Assembly: GCA_024640565.1 (NCBI GenBank)
Contig: JAHEET010000006.1
Location: 124,001 to 188,000 of the forward strand
Reading direction: 5' to 3'
Length of the DNA: 64,000 bases
Origin: Flavobacteriaceae bacterium
Lineage (GTDB): Bacteria; Bacteroidota; Bacteroidia; Flavobacteriales; Flavobacteriaceae
Made by a program: the position numbers and the translations under genes. Of this stretch, positions 44,487-53,333 are shown one piece after another (positions within the stretch are counted from its first letter, which is position 1; each line of letters starts with the position of its first letter). The notes under the pieces are model-generated. The model was given only the letters and a program-made list of their open reading frames with translations, searched no databases and was not told where the DNA came from.

Positions 44487-47400
44487 TTAATTGAGTTCGT
44501 TATTTTTTAATTGTCCTTTTATTCTCATTTTAAACTTCGTAATTAAGAAGAACAAAATGGGCACAACGATTAAGGTTAAAAAGGTTGCAATGAACAAACC
44601 ATAGATAACGGTTTTGGCCAATGGCCCCCAGAATACCACGTTGTCTCCTCCCATATACACATGGGCATCAAATTCACTAAAGAGTGTAAAGAAGTTAATA
44701 TTTAACCCAATTGCCAATGGAATTAAACCTAAAATGGTGGTAATTGCGGTTAATAAAACCGGACGCAAACGGGCTTTTCCTGCTTTTACAATGCTGTTAT
44801 ACAAGGCGCCTAAAGGAAGATAGTTTTCGGTAGAGATACCGTCTTGTTCTTTTCTTCTGGCTATTAACAACTCGGTATAATCCAAAAGTACAACTCCATT
44901 ATTTACCACGATACCGGCTAGGGAAATGATCCCTACCATGGTCATCATAATCACAAAGGGAGCCCCTGAAATAACCAAACCACCAAAGACACCAATAAAA
45001 CTTAAAAAGATGGCCAACATAATAATTCCTGGTTTTGAAACCGAATTGAATTGGAAAATTAAGATAAAGAAAATCAAGAACAACCCTGAAAAAAAGGCCC
45101 CAACCAAGAAAGACATTTGTTTGTTTTGTTCTTCAATTTGCCCAGTATAATCTATTTTAATTCCTTGAGGCAAGTCTTTAAAATTTTTCATTGCATTTTG
45201 AATCCTACCCACTACTAAGCCAGCATCTGTTTCTCCAGGAGAAAGCGCAGAATAAACCGTAACTACCCGCTTGACGTTTTTATGCTTAATGGCACTAAAG
45301 CTAGAACTGTTTTTCTGAGTGGCAATGGCGGAAACTGGAATTTCTTTAATTCTCCCAGAAGCTTGGTCTCTAAAAGTTATTTTCTGATTGAAAAGGGCAC
45401 TTTTATCATAACGGTCGTCTTTATTAAAACGCACATAAATATCATAATCTTCCCCATTTTCTTTATAAATACCGGCTTTATTTCCAAAAATAGCACCCCT
45501 TAATTGTTGGCCTACTTGCCCAGTACTCACACCCAATTCTCCTGCTTTTTTACGATCGACCAACACCTGCATTCCAGGTTTGGATTTGTTCACATCAATC
45601 TTTAATTCGTCGACACCCAAAATACTTTGTGTATTTAAATAATCGCGCATTCGTTCGGCTGTAAAAATTAACTCTTCGTAATCTTCTCCGTTCAATTCAA
45701 TGTTTATAGGCGATCCTGCTGGGGGACCATTGGCATCTTTTTCTACAGAGATTAAAACACCTGGGTAAATCCCCACCAAAGCAGCTTGTACTTTCTGACG
45801 TAAGATTTCACTGTCTTCTCCCTTCCGGTACTTGTATTCCCGCATGGAAGCCGTAATTTTCCCTTTGTGCGGCATCTCTGCAGAGGAACCTCCATCTGTT
45901 TGTGGATTTCCAGCCCCTTCTCCCACTTGAGAAACGGTACTTTCTACCATGAAATTCTTCCCCTGATCCGTGTACATTTCTTGATTTAAAACACTGGATA
46001 CTTTTTTCTCTATTTGCTGTGTTATTTGATTTGTTTTTTCTATGTCTGTCCCTTCTGGATATTCGATATAGACAATAATCTGATTAGGTTTGTTGTCTGG
46101 AAAAAACTCTACTTTGGTTCTTTGTTCTCCCAACGACCAACCAAATCCTGCAAATGCAGCAAATAAAATGACAAAGGTACCAATGACCAATCCATAAGGC
46201 CTCCACCCTGTTAAGGCGCTTTTTAGTTGTCTTTCATACCAGTTTTCTAAAGAGACTAATGTGTTTTTCTGAAAATAATTTGCTGCTTTTCTCAATACCA
46301 AACGGTAGACCCATAGCATGATTGCGGTAAAAATAATGAGGGTTCCCAGGGCGTTATAATCACCCCCAAAAAAGAAAATAGTAAACCCAACAACCGCCAT
46401 AATACCGGTCAATCGAAGAATGTCTTTTATAGGCATGTCTTTGTCCTCTGTTTTCATAAACTGAGAGACCAACACAGCGTTAAAAAAGATGGCAACAAAA
46501 AGAGAGGACCCTAACACAATGGATAAGGTAATGGGTAGAATGACCATAAACTGCCCCATGATTCCTGGCCAAAGCCCTAAGGGAATAAATGCGGCTACAG
46601 TTGTGGCTGTTGAAATAATAATTGGAAAGGCAATTTCACCAATTCCTTTTTTGGCAGCTTCAATGCAGGTCATCCCCTCCTCGTCCATCAAACGATATAC
46701 GTTTTCAACAACAACAATTCCGTTGTCAACCAGCATACCAAGCCCCATAATCAATCCAAACAAGACCATGGTATTTAAGGTATATCCCAAAGCACCAAGG
46801 ATCATTAAAGACATGAACATAGACATTGGGATGGCAAAACCAACAAAAATAGCATTCTTAAATCCTAAGAAAAACATCAATACAATGACCACTAAGATGA
46901 CTCCAAAAATAATATTGTTCACCAAATCGTCTACTTGACCAATGGTTTTTGGAGATTGATCGTTGGCGATGGTTACGCTTAAATCTGAAGGAAAATTGTT
47001 TTCAAGTGCCGCCGCTACAATGGCTCCTACTTTCGCTGCAGCCGTGACCATGTTTTCTCCAGATCTTTTCTTTACGTCCAACATCACCACAGGTGCCCCG
47101 TTTTCTCTTGCATAGGTGGTTTTGTCTTTGTCTTTAAAAGAGATGGTGGCTACATCTTTTAAATAAATTGGATTTCCTTTTTCTGCTTTAATTACAAAAT
47201 CTCCCAACGCTGAAGGACGGTCTATTTCGCCAATAATTCGAATGGTTCTTCTTTGTTGACTGGTGATAAAATTTCCAGCAGACATGGTTACATTTCCACG
47301 ATTAATTGCATTTGAAATGTCATCAAAACTTACTTTTGAAGCCATCATCTTATAAATGTCTACCAACACAGCTACCTCTTTGTCTTGAGCACCTCGGATA

Positions 47401-47969
47401 TCTACTTTCTTGATTTCTGTTAAATCTTCTATTTCGTCTTGTAGGTATTCTCCATATTCTTTTAATTTAGCGACCGGATAATTCCCTGAAATGTTAATGT
47501 TTAGAATGGGCACTTCTTCAGACATGCTCAATTCAAAAACTTTGGGCGTTACCTTTGCTCCATTAAAAGTAGGCCAATCTTCTCCAGCGGTTTCTTGGTC
47601 TATTTCATCTTTTACTTTCTGTTTGGCTTTGTCTACTGGTATTTTTTCATCAAATTCGACAGTAATAATGGAATAATCTTCTTGTGATGTCGAAGTAATT
47701 TTTACCACATTACTCACCGATTTTAATTTGTCTTCTAAGGGATTGGTAATGAGTTTTTCTATGTCCTCTGCAGTATTCCCTGGATACACAGAACTAATGT
47801 AGATCTTCGTTTCGTTGATCTCCGGGAAGTTTTCTCGAGGCATGGTAAAGTAAGCTGAAATTCCGAAATACAGAATTAAAAACATCAAAACATAAATTGT
47901 GGTTTTGTTCTTTATGGCCCAAGAAGAGAGTTGAAACTCTTTGTCTATTGCTGTTTTTTTGTTGTTCAT
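44487..47969 (-). CDS. RND efflux transporter, inner-membrane permease
   Basis: The 1160-residue protein is an AcrB/MexB-type permease of the RND superfamily that uses proton import to drive efflux through a TolC channel. It shows one N-terminal helix (about 19-39), a long porter domain, a helix cluster at about 345-560 with conserved GLIMGLGMLVDNGIVVVENVYRLMDEEG (Asp near 415), and the second half repeating this layout with SLAGIVVNNGVVLLDY. An extra membrane segment (about 520-560) is common in Bacteroidetes members. The substrate (drug, metal or lipid) is not clear. It is the last gene of a TetR-TolC-adaptor-permease operon. Confidence 0.92.
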   Translation of the reverse strand: MNNKKTAIDKEFQLSSWAIKNKTTIYVLMFLILYFGISAYFTMPRENFPEINETKIYISSVYPGNTAEDIEKLITNPLEDKLKSVSNVVKITSTSQEDYSIITVEFDEKIPVDKAKQKVKDEIDQETAGEDWPTFNGAKVTPKVFELSMSEEVPILNINISGNYPVAKLKEYGEYLQDEIEDLTEIKKVDIRGAQDKEVAVLVDIYKMMASKVSFDDISNAINRGNVTMSAGNFITSQQRRTIRIIGEIDRPSALGDFVIKAEKGNPIYLKDVATISFKDKDKTTYARENGAPVVMLDVKKRSGENMVTAAAKVGAIVAAALENNFPSDLSVTIANDQSPKTIGQVDDLVNNIIFGVILVVIVLMFFLGFKNAIFVGFAIPMSMFMSLMILGALGYTLNTMVLFGLIMGLGMLVDNGIVVVENVYRLMDEEGMTCIEAAKKGIGEIAFPIIISTATTVAAFIPLGLWPGIMGQFMVILPITLSIVLGSSLFVAIFFNAVLVSQFMKTEDKDMPIKDILRLTGIMAVVGFTIFFFGGDYNALGTLIIFTAIMLWVYRLVLRKAANYFQKNTLVSLENWYERQLKSALTGWRPYGLVIGTFVILFAAFAGFGWSLGEQRTKVEFFPDNKPNQIIVYIEYPEGTDIEKTNQITQQIEKKVSSVLNQEMYTDQGKNFMVESTVSQVGEGAGNPQTDGGSSAEMPHKGKITASMREYKYRKGEDSEILRQKVQAALVGIYPGVLISVEKDANGPPAGSPINIELNGEDYEELIFTAERMRDYLNTQSILGVDELKIDVNKSKPGMQVLVDRKKAGELGVSTGQVGQQLRGAIFGNKAGIYKENGEDYDIYVRFNKDDRYDKSALFNQKITFRDQASGRIKEIPVSAIATQKNSSSFSAIKHKNVKRVVTVYSALSPGETDAGLVVGRIQNAMKNFKDLPQGIKIDYTGQIEEQNKQMSFLVGAFFSGLFLIFFILIFQFNSVSKPGIIMLAIFLSFIGVFGGLVISGAPFVIMMTMVGIISLAGIVVNNGVVLLDYTELLIARRKEQDGISTENYLPLGALYNSIVKAGKARLRPVLLTAITTILGLIPLAIGLNINFFTLFSEFDAHVYMGGDNVVFWGPLAKTVIYGLFIATFLTLIVVPILFFLITKFKMRIKGQLKNNELN

Positions 47970-47976
47970 TGTACTG

Positions 47977-49146
47977 CTATTTATAGATCACTTTTACACG
48001 TTGACCGTTATTTACACTTCGAGCCCCTTCTGCGATAATTTCTGCATCTGCGGGTAGGTTTTTAACAACCTCAATAAGGTCTCCTTGGGTTTTACCCGTC
48101 TCAATAATGAGTCTTTTTGCAATGGCTTTTTGATCTTTTTTATCGGTAACAACATACACAAACTGCGCCCCTTCTGCGTTTTCTGAAATAATTGATTGCG
48201 GAATCAAAATGGCTTTTGGGTTGGTGTAATCGTTTAATTTTAATCGTGCCGTTAAATTCGGTTTAATGGCTCCATTTGAATTTGGAACGCCAATTTCTAT
48301 TTTAAAAGACCTGTTGTTTGGATTGATAAAGTTTCCAACTTGTCGAATCTTAGACTGCATGGTTTGGTTTAGAATTGGAAAATGTACTTCCACCGTTTTG
48401 TCTTTGGTAATGCTTCGAATGTAGGTTTCTGGCACTTCTGTTTCTATGTACATGTTCGAAAGATTTACGATTCTAAAAATTTCGGAACCTTGTCCAGGTG
48501 CAACTACTACTCCTTTTTCTTTATATACAGCATCTATAATTCCCGAAAAAGGAGCTGTCACGATCGATTTTTGGAGCTGTTGCTTCAATTGACTTACGGC
48601 GCTTTTTTGAGATTCATAGGCGGTTTTGGTTTGCAAATACTGAATTTCAGAACCAATTTTCTGTGCCCACAATCGTTGTTGGCGCTCAAAGGTGGTTTTT
48701 GCCAATTGCACATTGGTCTCTAGCTGTGCCAATTGTTGCGACATTCCTCCATCGTGAATGGTGGCGATAATTTCGCCCTGCGTTACACGCTGTCCTTCTT
48801 TGACCAAAACGCTTTTTAAAATTCCTGGCATTTCTGGATACACCAATACATTTTGTTTGGTTTTTACATTTCCTTGCAAAGCGATAAAGTGGGTAAAAAC
48901 TTGTTCTTTTACTTGAAGCGTCGTGATTAGTGGGACATTTTTATCTTCGTCTAAAGAATCTAACTTGTCGTTGATTTTTTTTAAATCCAGTGTCAATGCT
49001 TGTTGTTGAAGGTCAATTTCGGACTTCTTTGCTTTTATTTGCTTCAAGTCGTTCGATGCCAAAACCGCATCTAAAGAAATCTTTTTTTGCTCTCCACAAG
49101 AAGTTAAAAATAGGATTGTTAATAGCGCTAAATATTTGTTTTTCAT
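47977..49146 (-). CDS. RND efflux periplasmic adaptor (membrane fusion protein)
   Basis: The 389-residue protein begins with a lipoprotein signal (MKNKYLALLTILFLTSC, lipobox LTSC). A coiled coil follows at about 30-70, then a lipoyl-type beta domain (QGNVKTKQNVLVYPEMPGILKSVLVKEGQRVTQGEII), a helical hairpin and the second lipoyl half (VTAPFSGIIDAVYKEKGVVV). It links the RND pump to the TolC channel. The extra N-terminal coiled coil is longer than in E. coli AcrA. It lies between the TolC and RND genes, with 12 and 7 bp gaps. Confidence 0.92.
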   Translation of the reverse strand: MKNKYLALLTILFLTSCGEQKKISLDAVLASNDLKQIKAKKSEIDLQQQALTLDLKKINDKLDSLDEDKNVPLITTLQVKEQVFTHFIALQGNVKTKQNVLVYPEMPGILKSVLVKEGQRVTQGEIIATIHDGGMSQQLAQLETNVQLAKTTFERQQRLWAQKIGSEIQYLQTKTAYESQKSAVSQLKQQLQKSIVTAPFSGIIDAVYKEKGVVVAPGQGSEIFRIVNLSNMYIETEVPETYIRSITKDKTVEVHFPILNQTMQSKIRQVGNFINPNNRSFKIEIGVPNSNGAIKPNLTARLKLNDYTNPKAILIPQSIISENAEGAQFVYVVTDKKDQKAIAKRLIIETGKTQGDLIEVVKNLPADAEIIAEGARSVNNGQRVKVIYK

Positions 49147-49158
49147 GATTGTTTTTTT

Positions 49159-50496
49159 TTATTTTTTGGATACGTTTAGGGCGTTTTCTAAGGCTACTTT
49201 TTTGGCGATTACATCCAACATCGATTGCACGTAATTTTGCTGTTGGGTGTATAACTGATTTTGTGCTTGAAACAAATCGAAGCTTGAAGAGATGCCTTCA
49301 AAAAATTTGATACGTTGCTTTTTTTCGATGCGTTCGGACAATCGAAGATTTCTTTTTGCAGTGGTATAATTTTCGACACTGAGTTGGTACTCATTTTTGG
49401 CTTTCTGCGCCATTAAACTCAACCGTTGTTTGGTTTCTTCCAAACGAACATCGGCAGTTTCTAAAGCAATTCTAGCTTGTGCTGTTCTCGATTTTCTGGC
49501 AAAACTACTAAAAATAGGAACTGTAAGACTAACTCCTAACAGGGAAGAATCGAACCATTGTTGGTCCCCATTAAAAAAGCTAAAAGAATCGGAAAAGGCT
49601 TGGTTTCCATAGTTGACAAATGCAGACAAACTTGGTAAGGCTGTACTTCGCTCGAGTTGCATAAGCAAGCGTTTTGATTCTCGATCATTTGCAGCAATTT
49701 TAAAATCGATATGATTGGAAAAATCAAAGGTTTCTGAAAGAAGGCCCAAATCGATATTGCTAGTTGTCAAGGTATCCAAACTATCGGTGAGCACTAGATC
49801 GGTACTAATAGGGTTTCCCAGAGCCAAATTTAGCATTTGATAGGCAATGCTTTTCATTCTCTTGAGATTGTTCCGTTGATTTTTTAAAGTCCCTAAGGTA
49901 ATTTCTAACTGCTCAACATCTTCTTGCTCATTAAATCCATTTTCGTAGATCTTTTGAGCATCGTGTAAATTTTTCTCTAAAATGTTTACATTTCCTGCCA
50001 AGATGTCTAAGCTTTTTTCGGCAACTAAAACAGTACCGTAGGCATTTACAACGGCCTCTCGAGTTAGAATTTCAGTTTTCTCATTGGCTTGTTCTGAGAT
50101 TTTCAAATAGGCTTTGGAAGCTTGCAATGCGACCAAATAGGATCCGTCAAAAATTAATTGTGACAGGGTCACCGATGCGCTAAGGTTTTGTTTTTTTCCG
50201 AAGACAAATTGCTCATCAATTCCATCATCATTAAAATCGGCCAAACTTACGGGTTGTTTTAAGAAATTCTGATAATCAAAACTTGCGTTTAACTGTGGTA
50301 ATCCGGTAGCGGAAGTTTCTTTAACGGTTTCTTTTGCGGAAGAAATCCCGTTTTTAGAAGCTTTGGTGTTGTAACTATTTTCAATGGCGAAGGCAATCGC
50401 TTCGTCCAGAGAGAGGCGCATGCTTTTTTCTTGGCCTTGAAGGCCAAGACAGCAAACACCCACAAAGAATAGTATTAATTTTTGTTTCATTTTCAT
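49159..50496 (-). CDS. TolC-family outer-membrane efflux channel
   Basis: The 445-residue protein has a signal peptide (about 1-21, ...CLGLQGQ) and the duplicated helical pattern of outer-membrane efflux proteins (SLDEAIAFAIENSYNTKASKNGI near the start, ETADVRLEETKQRLSLMAQKAKNEYQLSVENY near 345-377). It forms the outer-membrane exit duct of the efflux system encoded with it. It overlaps the TetR gene by 4 bp (ATGA), so translation of regulator and channel is coupled. Confidence 0.92.
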   Translation of the reverse strand: MKMKQKLILFFVGVCCLGLQGQEKSMRLSLDEAIAFAIENSYNTKASKNGISSAKETVKETSATGLPQLNASFDYQNFLKQPVSLADFNDDGIDEQFVFGKKQNLSASVTLSQLIFDGSYLVALQASKAYLKISEQANEKTEILTREAVVNAYGTVLVAEKSLDILAGNVNILEKNLHDAQKIYENGFNEQEDVEQLEITLGTLKNQRNNLKRMKSIAYQMLNLALGNPISTDLVLTDSLDTLTTSNIDLGLLSETFDFSNHIDFKIAANDRESKRLLMQLERSTALPSLSAFVNYGNQAFSDSFSFFNGDQQWFDSSLLGVSLTVPIFSSFARKSRTAQARIALETADVRLEETKQRLSLMAQKAKNEYQLSVENYTTAKRNLRLSERIEKKQRIKFFEGISSSFDLFQAQNQLYTQQQNYVQSMLDVIAKKVALENALNVSKK

Positions 50497-51092
50497 TTTT
50501 TTATCAATTGAGTTTCTAATTGTTTAATTCCTTTTTCGGTTGCTATTCCTCTTAAATGGTATTCTAAGTAATGATCCATTAAGACATTCATAGAGTACTT
50601 TTTTAGTGGGAACAATTCTTGATCTTTGATACCCACCATTCCATTAAAATACATCCTACTCATAAAGTCTTTGTCAATGGCTTCTCGAAACAAAGCCGAT
50701 TGGATACCACGCTCTAAATTGTCTTGAATGGTTGCATGCATCATTTGAAACTGTTTCTGCTTTAAGGAGGCATAGATCTTCGGATAGTATTTTTGCAATT
50801 GATATACGGGAGATGATTTTTCGTCATTTAGATGCTCTAAAACAGCTCTTTTGATAAAAAATAATTCATCAATCGGGTTTAGTTTTCGGGCACATATTTC
50901 GTCTATAATGCTACAAATACTTTCAAACATGAACCCTGTTACAGCATCGACCAAACTGGTTTTGTTCGTGAAATATTTATAAATGGTTTTTTTAGAAACC
51001 CCCAATGCATTGGCAATATCATCCATAGTAACACTCTTAAAACCTAGGTTTAAGAAGAGTTCTTTCGATTTTTCTAAAATTTTTTGTTTCAT
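50493..51092 (-). CDS. TetR-family transcriptional regulator
   Basis: The ATG at 51092 gives a 199-residue protein (a TTG at 51104 is possible but overlaps the -7 box). The N-terminal helix-turn-helix is a clear TetR type (LFLNLGFKSVTMDDIANALGVSKKTIYKYFTNKTSLVDAV, about 13-52). The C-terminal helical part is the ligand and dimer domain. It heads the TolC-adaptor-RND operon, so it is probably an autorepressor that reacts to the pump's substrate. A matching palindrome lies in its promoter. Confidence 0.9.
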   Translation of the reverse strand: MKQKILEKSKELFLNLGFKSVTMDDIANALGVSKKTIYKYFTNKTSLVDAVTGFMFESICSIIDEICARKLNPIDELFFIKRAVLEHLNDEKSSPVYQLQKYYPKIYASLKQKQFQMMHATIQDNLERGIQSALFREAIDKDFMSRMYFNGMVGIKDQELFPLKKYSMNVLMDHYLEYHLRGIATEKGIKQLETQLIKK

Positions 51093-51101
51093 AATGGGGC
51101 A

Positions 51102-51131
51102 CAAAGATACGAATGGAAACTAAAGAAACAA
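51102..51131 (-). promoter_or_regulatory. Promoter of the TetR-RND efflux operon
   Basis: Minus strand: the -33 motif TTG (TTGTTT, 51129-51131) and the -7 box TATCTTTG (51102-51109) are 19 bp apart and match the Bacteroidetes pattern. The -7 box ends 9 bp before the TetR ATG at 51092. Confidence 0.62.
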
Positions 51132-51143
51132 TAAAAGTTTCCA
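51114..51143. promoter_or_regulatory. Candidate TetR operator (inverted repeat)
   Basis: A perfect 8-bp inverted repeat, TGGAAACT (51114-51121) and AGTTTCCA (51136-51143), with a 14-bp spacer covers the space between the -7 and -33 boxes. This is where a TetR dimer would block transcription. It may also affect the divergent polyprenyl synthetase gene 74 bp away. Confidence 0.55.
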
Positions 51144-51216
51144 AGGTTTTTGAATTATTTAACATTTTCATTCTTACAGCAAATTTCTTTGTATTATTTT
51201 TACAAAAAAATTAACA

Positions 51217-52188
51217 GTGGACATACTACATTATCAGAAGGAGTTTCTCAACTATTTGGAATCTAAAGATTGGATTGCTGAGCCTAAAAACTTGTACGAG
51301 CCTATTGATTACATCTTAAAATTGGGCGGAAAAAGAATTCGGCCTGTGCTGACTTTAATGGCTTGTGATATTTTTTCTGGGAACTTCAAAAAAGCCCTAC
51401 CGGCTGCATTGGCCGTAGAGGTTTTTCACAACTTTACCCTGGTTCATGACGACATTATGGATGCAGCTCCTTTGCGAAGAGGAAAAGCAACAGTTCATGA
51501 GCAATGGGATACCAATACGGGAATTCTTTCGGGAGATGCGATGCTCATTCTCGCTTATCAATATTTTGAGAACTACGAACCCATTGTTTTTAAAAAGCTG
51601 GCAAAATTATTTAGTAAAACAGCCTTAGAGGTTTGTGATGGCCAACAATTGGATGTTGATTTTGAAACCAGAAATGACGTTACCATTCCTGAATACATCA
51701 ACATGATTCGTTTAAAAACTTCGGTTTTAGTAGCTGCTGCCCTTCAAATGGGTGCCATTGTTGCCGAAACTTCTGAAGCCAATGCAAAGTTGATGTATGA
51801 TTTTGGCTTGAATTTAGGATTGGCTTTTCAATTGCAAGATGATTATTTGGATACTTTTGGAGATCCCGAAACTTTTGGAAAACAAATTGCAGGAGATATT
51901 ATTGAAAATAAAAAAACATTCTTGTTTTTAAAATGCATGGCGATTGCAAATGAAGAAGATCAACAAAAGTTGGCTTTTTTCTTCAAACAAAAACTGGAAG
52001 ACAACTCTATAAAAATTGCAGAAGTAACTCGTATTTTTGAATTGTACGAAATTCCTGCATTGGTCAAAGAACAAATAAATGACCACACAGAAAAGGCTTT
52101 TAAAACCTTGGAAGGAATGAAAATCGATGCACAAAGCAAACAAAATTTAAGGAATTTTGGACTTTGGTTGATGAATCGATCGGTGTAA
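51217..52188 (+). CDS. Polyprenyl diphosphate synthetase
   Basis: The GTG at 51217 starts a 323-residue trans-isoprenyl diphosphate synthase, which chains isopentenyl units onto an allylic primer. The first Asp-rich motif is HDDIMDAAPLRRG (Asp78-Asp82), and the second is QDDYLDTFGD (near 208-217). The chain length (FPP, GGPP or longer quinone side chain) is not decided by the sequence. It could supply the carotenoid path used by CrtY or the respiratory quinone. It is divergent from the TetR operon. Confidence 0.9.
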   Translation: MDILHYQKEFLNYLESKDWIAEPKNLYEPIDYILKLGGKRIRPVLTLMACDIFSGNFKKALPAALAVEVFHNFTLVHDDIMDAAPLRRGKATVHEQWDTNTGILSGDAMLILAYQYFENYEPIVFKKLAKLFSKTALEVCDGQQLDVDFETRNDVTIPEYINMIRLKTSVLVAAALQMGAIVAETSEANAKLMYDFGLNLGLAFQLQDDYLDTFGDPETFGKQIAGDIIENKKTFLFLKCMAIANEEDQQKLAFFFKQKLEDNSIKIAEVTRIFELYEIPALVKEQINDHTEKAFKTLEGMKIDAQSKQNLRNFGLWLMNRSV

Positions 52189-52228
52189 TTTTTTTTCAAT
52201 TATAGGGATAACTATTTAAAAATAATAG

Positions 52229-52236
52229 TACATTTG
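52229..52236 (+). promoter_or_regulatory. -7 box of the tRNA gene
   Basis: TACATTTG matches TAnnTTTG exactly and lies 14 bp before the 5' end of the tRNA, so it is the likely promoter. It is upstream of the integration site and is therefore native to the chromosome. Confidence 0.6.
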
Positions 52237-52250
52237 CCCACCATTATTTC

Positions 52251-52324
52251 GGTCCCATAGCTCAGCTGGTTAGAGCATCTGACTCATAATCAGAGGGTCC
52301 TTGGTTCGAGCCCAAGTGGGACCA
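52251..52324 (+). tRNA. tRNA with CAT anticodon (tRNA-Met, or tRNA-Ile2)
   Basis: A complete 74-nt cloverleaf: acceptor GGTCCCA/TGGGACC, D arm GCTC...GAGC, anticodon stem TCTGA/TCAGA with loop CTCATAA (anticodon CAT), T arm CTTGG-TTCGAGC-CCAAG and discriminator A. CCA is not encoded. A CAT anticodon can be elongator Met or lysidine-modified Ile; the acceptor does not have the initiator mismatch. Its 3' part is the attachment site for the element that follows, and the copy here remains intact and functional. Confidence 0.95.
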
Positions 52325-52336
52325 CACTTTAAAACC
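52267..52336 (+). repeat. Left attachment repeat (attL) of the tRNA-integrated element
   Basis: 70 bp identical to 56448-56517, covering the tRNA from the D loop through the 3' end plus 12 bp of downstream sequence ending TTTAAAACC. The flanking bases differ at both ends (C before and A after here; G before and T after at the right copy), so the length of identity is exact. Confidence 0.95.
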
Positions 52337-52365
52337 AAGCACTTACATTTGTAGGTGCTTTTTTT
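52337..52365 (+). terminator. Terminator after the tRNA (left junction)
   Basis: The stem AAGCACTTAC / GTAGGTGCTT, with a single wobble pair, is followed by seven T. It starts one base inside the element beyond attL, so the element brings its own terminator for the tRNA. Confidence 0.75.
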
Positions 52366-52422
52366 ATGCCCCCTCTTCCCTTTACTGATATGCTCTAAAC
52401 CACTATTCAACAATTCAATTTG

Positions 52423-52446
52423 AACATCTCAAAGAACATTTCAAAG
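52423..52446 (+). repeat. Tandem 12-bp pair inside the left end
   Basis: AACATCTCAAAG is followed directly by AACATTTCAAAG (one difference). It lies between attL and the 11-bp phased repeats and may be another protein-binding site for integration or excision. Confidence 0.5.
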
Positions 52447-52458
52447 TTAATAAAAAGC

Positions 52459-52499
52459 TGACAGACATTTGACAGACTTTTGACAGACTTTTGATAGAT
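52459..52499 (+). repeat. Four 11-bp-phased TGACAGAC repeats (left arm sites)
   Basis: TGACAGAC starts at 52459, 52470 and 52481, and a variant TGATAGAT at 52492, each exactly 11 bp apart; the unit is close to TTTTGACAGAC. The same unit with the same spacing is present at the right end (56384-56402). Such phased repeats inside both ends are what integrase arm-type sites look like. This function is inferred. Confidence 0.7.
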
Positions 52500-52555
52500 G
52501 TTTTAAATTTAATAGTTTAATTAATCCTGAATTAGCTTCCTTTAATCGAAAAACT

Positions 52556-52840
52556 ATGATGTACGTACACAACAACGTAAAACAACGTCATTTTAAAACA
52601 CAAATAACAATGAGTAGTCAAGTCCAAAACAAGCTATTCCATTACATTATTTCAAATAGTGAAATAGATGATATTCAAAGCAGATTTATTAGCTATAAAT
52701 TAGAGTTAAATGAGGTTAAAAAAATCATACAAATAGAAATGGTTAAAGAGCATAATTTTAACTTCTATACAGATAATGGTTCTTTTAAAGTAAAGACAGT
52801 TAGTGTTCCTTTACCGATAAGTTCAGTCATTAGGAATTAA
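52556..52840 (+). CDS. Small cargo protein of unknown function
   Basis: A 94-residue frame from ATG 52556, or 76 residues from ATG 52610 (MSSQVQNKLFHYIISNSEID). The first 18 codons run through a palindrome (TGTACGTACA) and a doubled AACAACGT, so the later start with a regulatory site in front of it is quite possible. The product is charged and probably soluble, without a domain that I recognise. It is the first gene inside the element and reads away from the tRNA. Confidence 0.5.
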   Translation: MMYVHNNVKQRHFKTQITMSSQVQNKLFHYIISNSEIDDIQSRFISYKLELNEVKKIIQIEMVKEHNFNFYTDNGSFKVKTVSVPLPISSVIRN

Positions 52841-52873
52841 TTATATTTAAAAATAACTAAAAACATATTACTT

Positions 52874-53193
52874 ATGGAAAACATTAAACACCCAACTGAA
52901 ATTGATAAACTTTATAATGATAAAGAAATTACATTAAAAGAAGCTTCAGAATTAAGAGATAAATGGGGGAATTTAAGTGAAAGTGAAAAAAAAATTACAC
53001 CCTCTCTATATCCAAATCTAAATCAACAAGTTCAAAAATATCTGATAGAGAAATTCAAGAAAAAATACTTGAAAATTTACGAGATATAAGAACATCAAAT
53101 AATTCTATAAAGGGTTGGATTACTTTTTTTGGAATTTTACAAATATTAGGAATTGTAGCTGCACTTGTTGCAATTTTCACATACATCTCTTAA
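52874..53193 (+). pseudogene. Small membrane-anchored cargo protein, frameshifted at an A9 run
   Basis: The ATG at 52874 begins MENIKHPTEIDKLYNDKEIT and the frame ends at 53089 after 71 residues. The -1 frame is open from the A9 run (52985-52993) to a TAA at 53191-53193 and encodes SDREIQEKILENLRDIRTSN followed by a hydrophobic helix (GWITFFGILQILGIVAALVAI). One more A in the run would give a 106-residue protein with a soluble helical part and a C-terminal membrane anchor. The functional state is unknown: it may be decayed, switchable by slippage, or an error in the run length. Confidence 0.55.
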
Positions 53194-53333
53194 TTACACT
53201 TAACAACATATGACTTGGCCTGCATATGGGCTGTTTTTATTTTTAATTTTTTTTTTTTACATTCGTATAATTGTCGGAATATGCTGAAAAAAGACATAAA
53301 AAAGAAGTAAGCTATTTAATACATAAATTATTT

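Noticed and set aside
44614-46938. Several open frames antisense to the RND permease gene
   Set aside because: They lie inside a well-supported long gene, have low-complexity or unnatural compositions, and show no start-site or domain support.
52423-52499. A CRISPR array
   Set aside because: Repeats are only 11-12 bp with no spacers of regular length and no cas genes; phased binding sites explain them better.
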